A stretch of DNA of 6,196 nt, taken from positions 1-6,196 of the forward strand of contig CABTZF010000038.1 in assembly GCA_902489255.1 (NCBI GenBank). Direction: 5' to 3'. Below, one piece after another: positions 5,991 through 6,196 of the stretch. Under the pieces are notes generated by a model. That model was not told the DNA's origin and made no database searches. It saw only the letters and a list, made by a program, of their open reading frames with translations. How positions within the stretch are numbered: the stretch's first letter is position 1; each line of letters opens with the position of its first letter. The position numbers and the translations under genes were made by a program. This stretch comes from an uncultured Peptoniphilus sp. (lineage in GTDB: Bacteria > Bacillota > Clostridia > Tissierellales > Peptoniphilaceae).

Positions 5991-6196
5991 TTATTCCACC
6001 TCATTTCTATGAATTTCTATAACATCTTCAATTCTGCAATCCAATGCCAAGCAAATCTTTTCTAGTGACTCTAAGTTCACATAAGAGTTTTTGCTCATTC
6101 TAGAAACTATGTTACTTGTTATGTTTGCAGCTCTTTTTAAGTCTTCTTTGTTCATTTCTCTTTCTACCAATAAGTGCCATAATGGTTTATAAGAAA
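5991..6196 (-). CDS. Cro/C1-type helix-turn-helix regulator, nearly complete (5' end off the right edge)
   Basis: Sixty-eight residues are visible, beginning SYKPLWHLLVEREMNKEDLK and ending HRNEVE with TAA at 5991-5993. The protein is a small single-domain HTH_26/XRE-type DNA-binding protein. The usual start of such proteins (M-x-I-SYKPLW) suggests only a few residues lie outside the window. The helix pair NKEDLKRAANI and SNIVSRMSKNSYVNLESLEKI fits the scaffold and recognition helices of a Cro/C1 fold, followed by a CLALDCRIEDVIEI dimer-type helix. It is the first gene seen in the operon, and the mod ribosome binding site overlaps its last codons, so mod is translationally coupled to it. The likely role is autoregulation of the R-M operon, comparable to a controller protein delaying restriction on entry to a new host. 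That role is inferred from position; the promoter and operator lie outside the window. Confidence 0.9.
   Translation of the reverse strand, partial: SYKPLWHLLVEREMNKEDLKRAANITSNIVSRMSKNSYVNLESLEKICLALDCRIEDVIEIHRNEVE
5996..6002 (-). promoter_or_regulatory. Shine-Dalgarno (GAGGTGG) of mod, inside the end of the regulator gene
   Basis: This site decides the TTG start of mod, 7 nt away. It lies wholly within the last codons of the regulator gene, so ribosomes finishing the regulator would clear or re-initiate at the mod start. The same GAGGTG core precedes res (4210-4215) and the TIR gene (1990-1995), supporting one co-ordinated operon. Confidence 0.75.

Noticed and set aside
1..6196. CRISPR array, tRNA, rRNA, insertion sequence or attachment-site repeats
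   Set aside because: No regularly spaced repeats, tRNA-like cloverleaf, transposase frame or matching terminal inverted repeats were seen; element ends must lie outside the window.

Overview
This window is AT-rich (about 30% GC by eye). All supported genes lie on the minus strand, so transcription runs from the right end to the left. The base composition, strong GAGGTG/AGGAGG ribosome binding sites, TTG starts and protein families point to a low-GC Bacillota (Firmicutes), probably a clostridial or related anaerobic lineage; the genus cannot be named from the sequence alone. A small coiled-coil protein resembling DUF3847 at the left edge is of a type usually found beside relaxase genes. This suggests the window is cargo inside an integrative or mobilizable element.

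The core, from about 6196 down to 1065, is a compact defence operon. It begins with a Cro/C1-type helix-turn-helix regulator that runs off the right edge. Next is mod, a beta-class N6-adenine DNA methyltransferase with a TTG start 2 nt after the regulator. Then comes res, a type III restriction subunit with a DEAD-like helicase and a PD-ExK nuclease, overlapping mod by 4 nt (ATGA). The last gene is a 306-residue TIR/SEFIR-domain protein starting 11 nt after res. Mod and Res together should form a type III restriction-modification (R-M) enzyme that marks and patrols one asymmetric site. The TIR protein is not part of the classical enzyme. By analogy with other bacterial TIR proteins it could be a signal-producing or NAD-degrading second line of defence; that role is inference.

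Downstream (1023 to 284) are two small membrane proteins. The first has about 165 residues, a strong ribosome binding site and no terminator between it and the TIR gene, so it may be a fifth cistron of the operon. The second is a 76-residue protein that resembles only the C-terminal half of DUF3021 and has a poor start region; it looks like a truncated remnant at a recombination joint.

The stretch 144-283 has no convincing gene. It holds a 19-codon reading frame whose stop abuts a 14-bp hairpin ending in seven Us on the minus strand. The hairpin is a good intrinsic terminator for the operon. It also sits so close to the DUF3847-like gene that no promoter fits between them, so it may act as an attenuator in that gene's leader.
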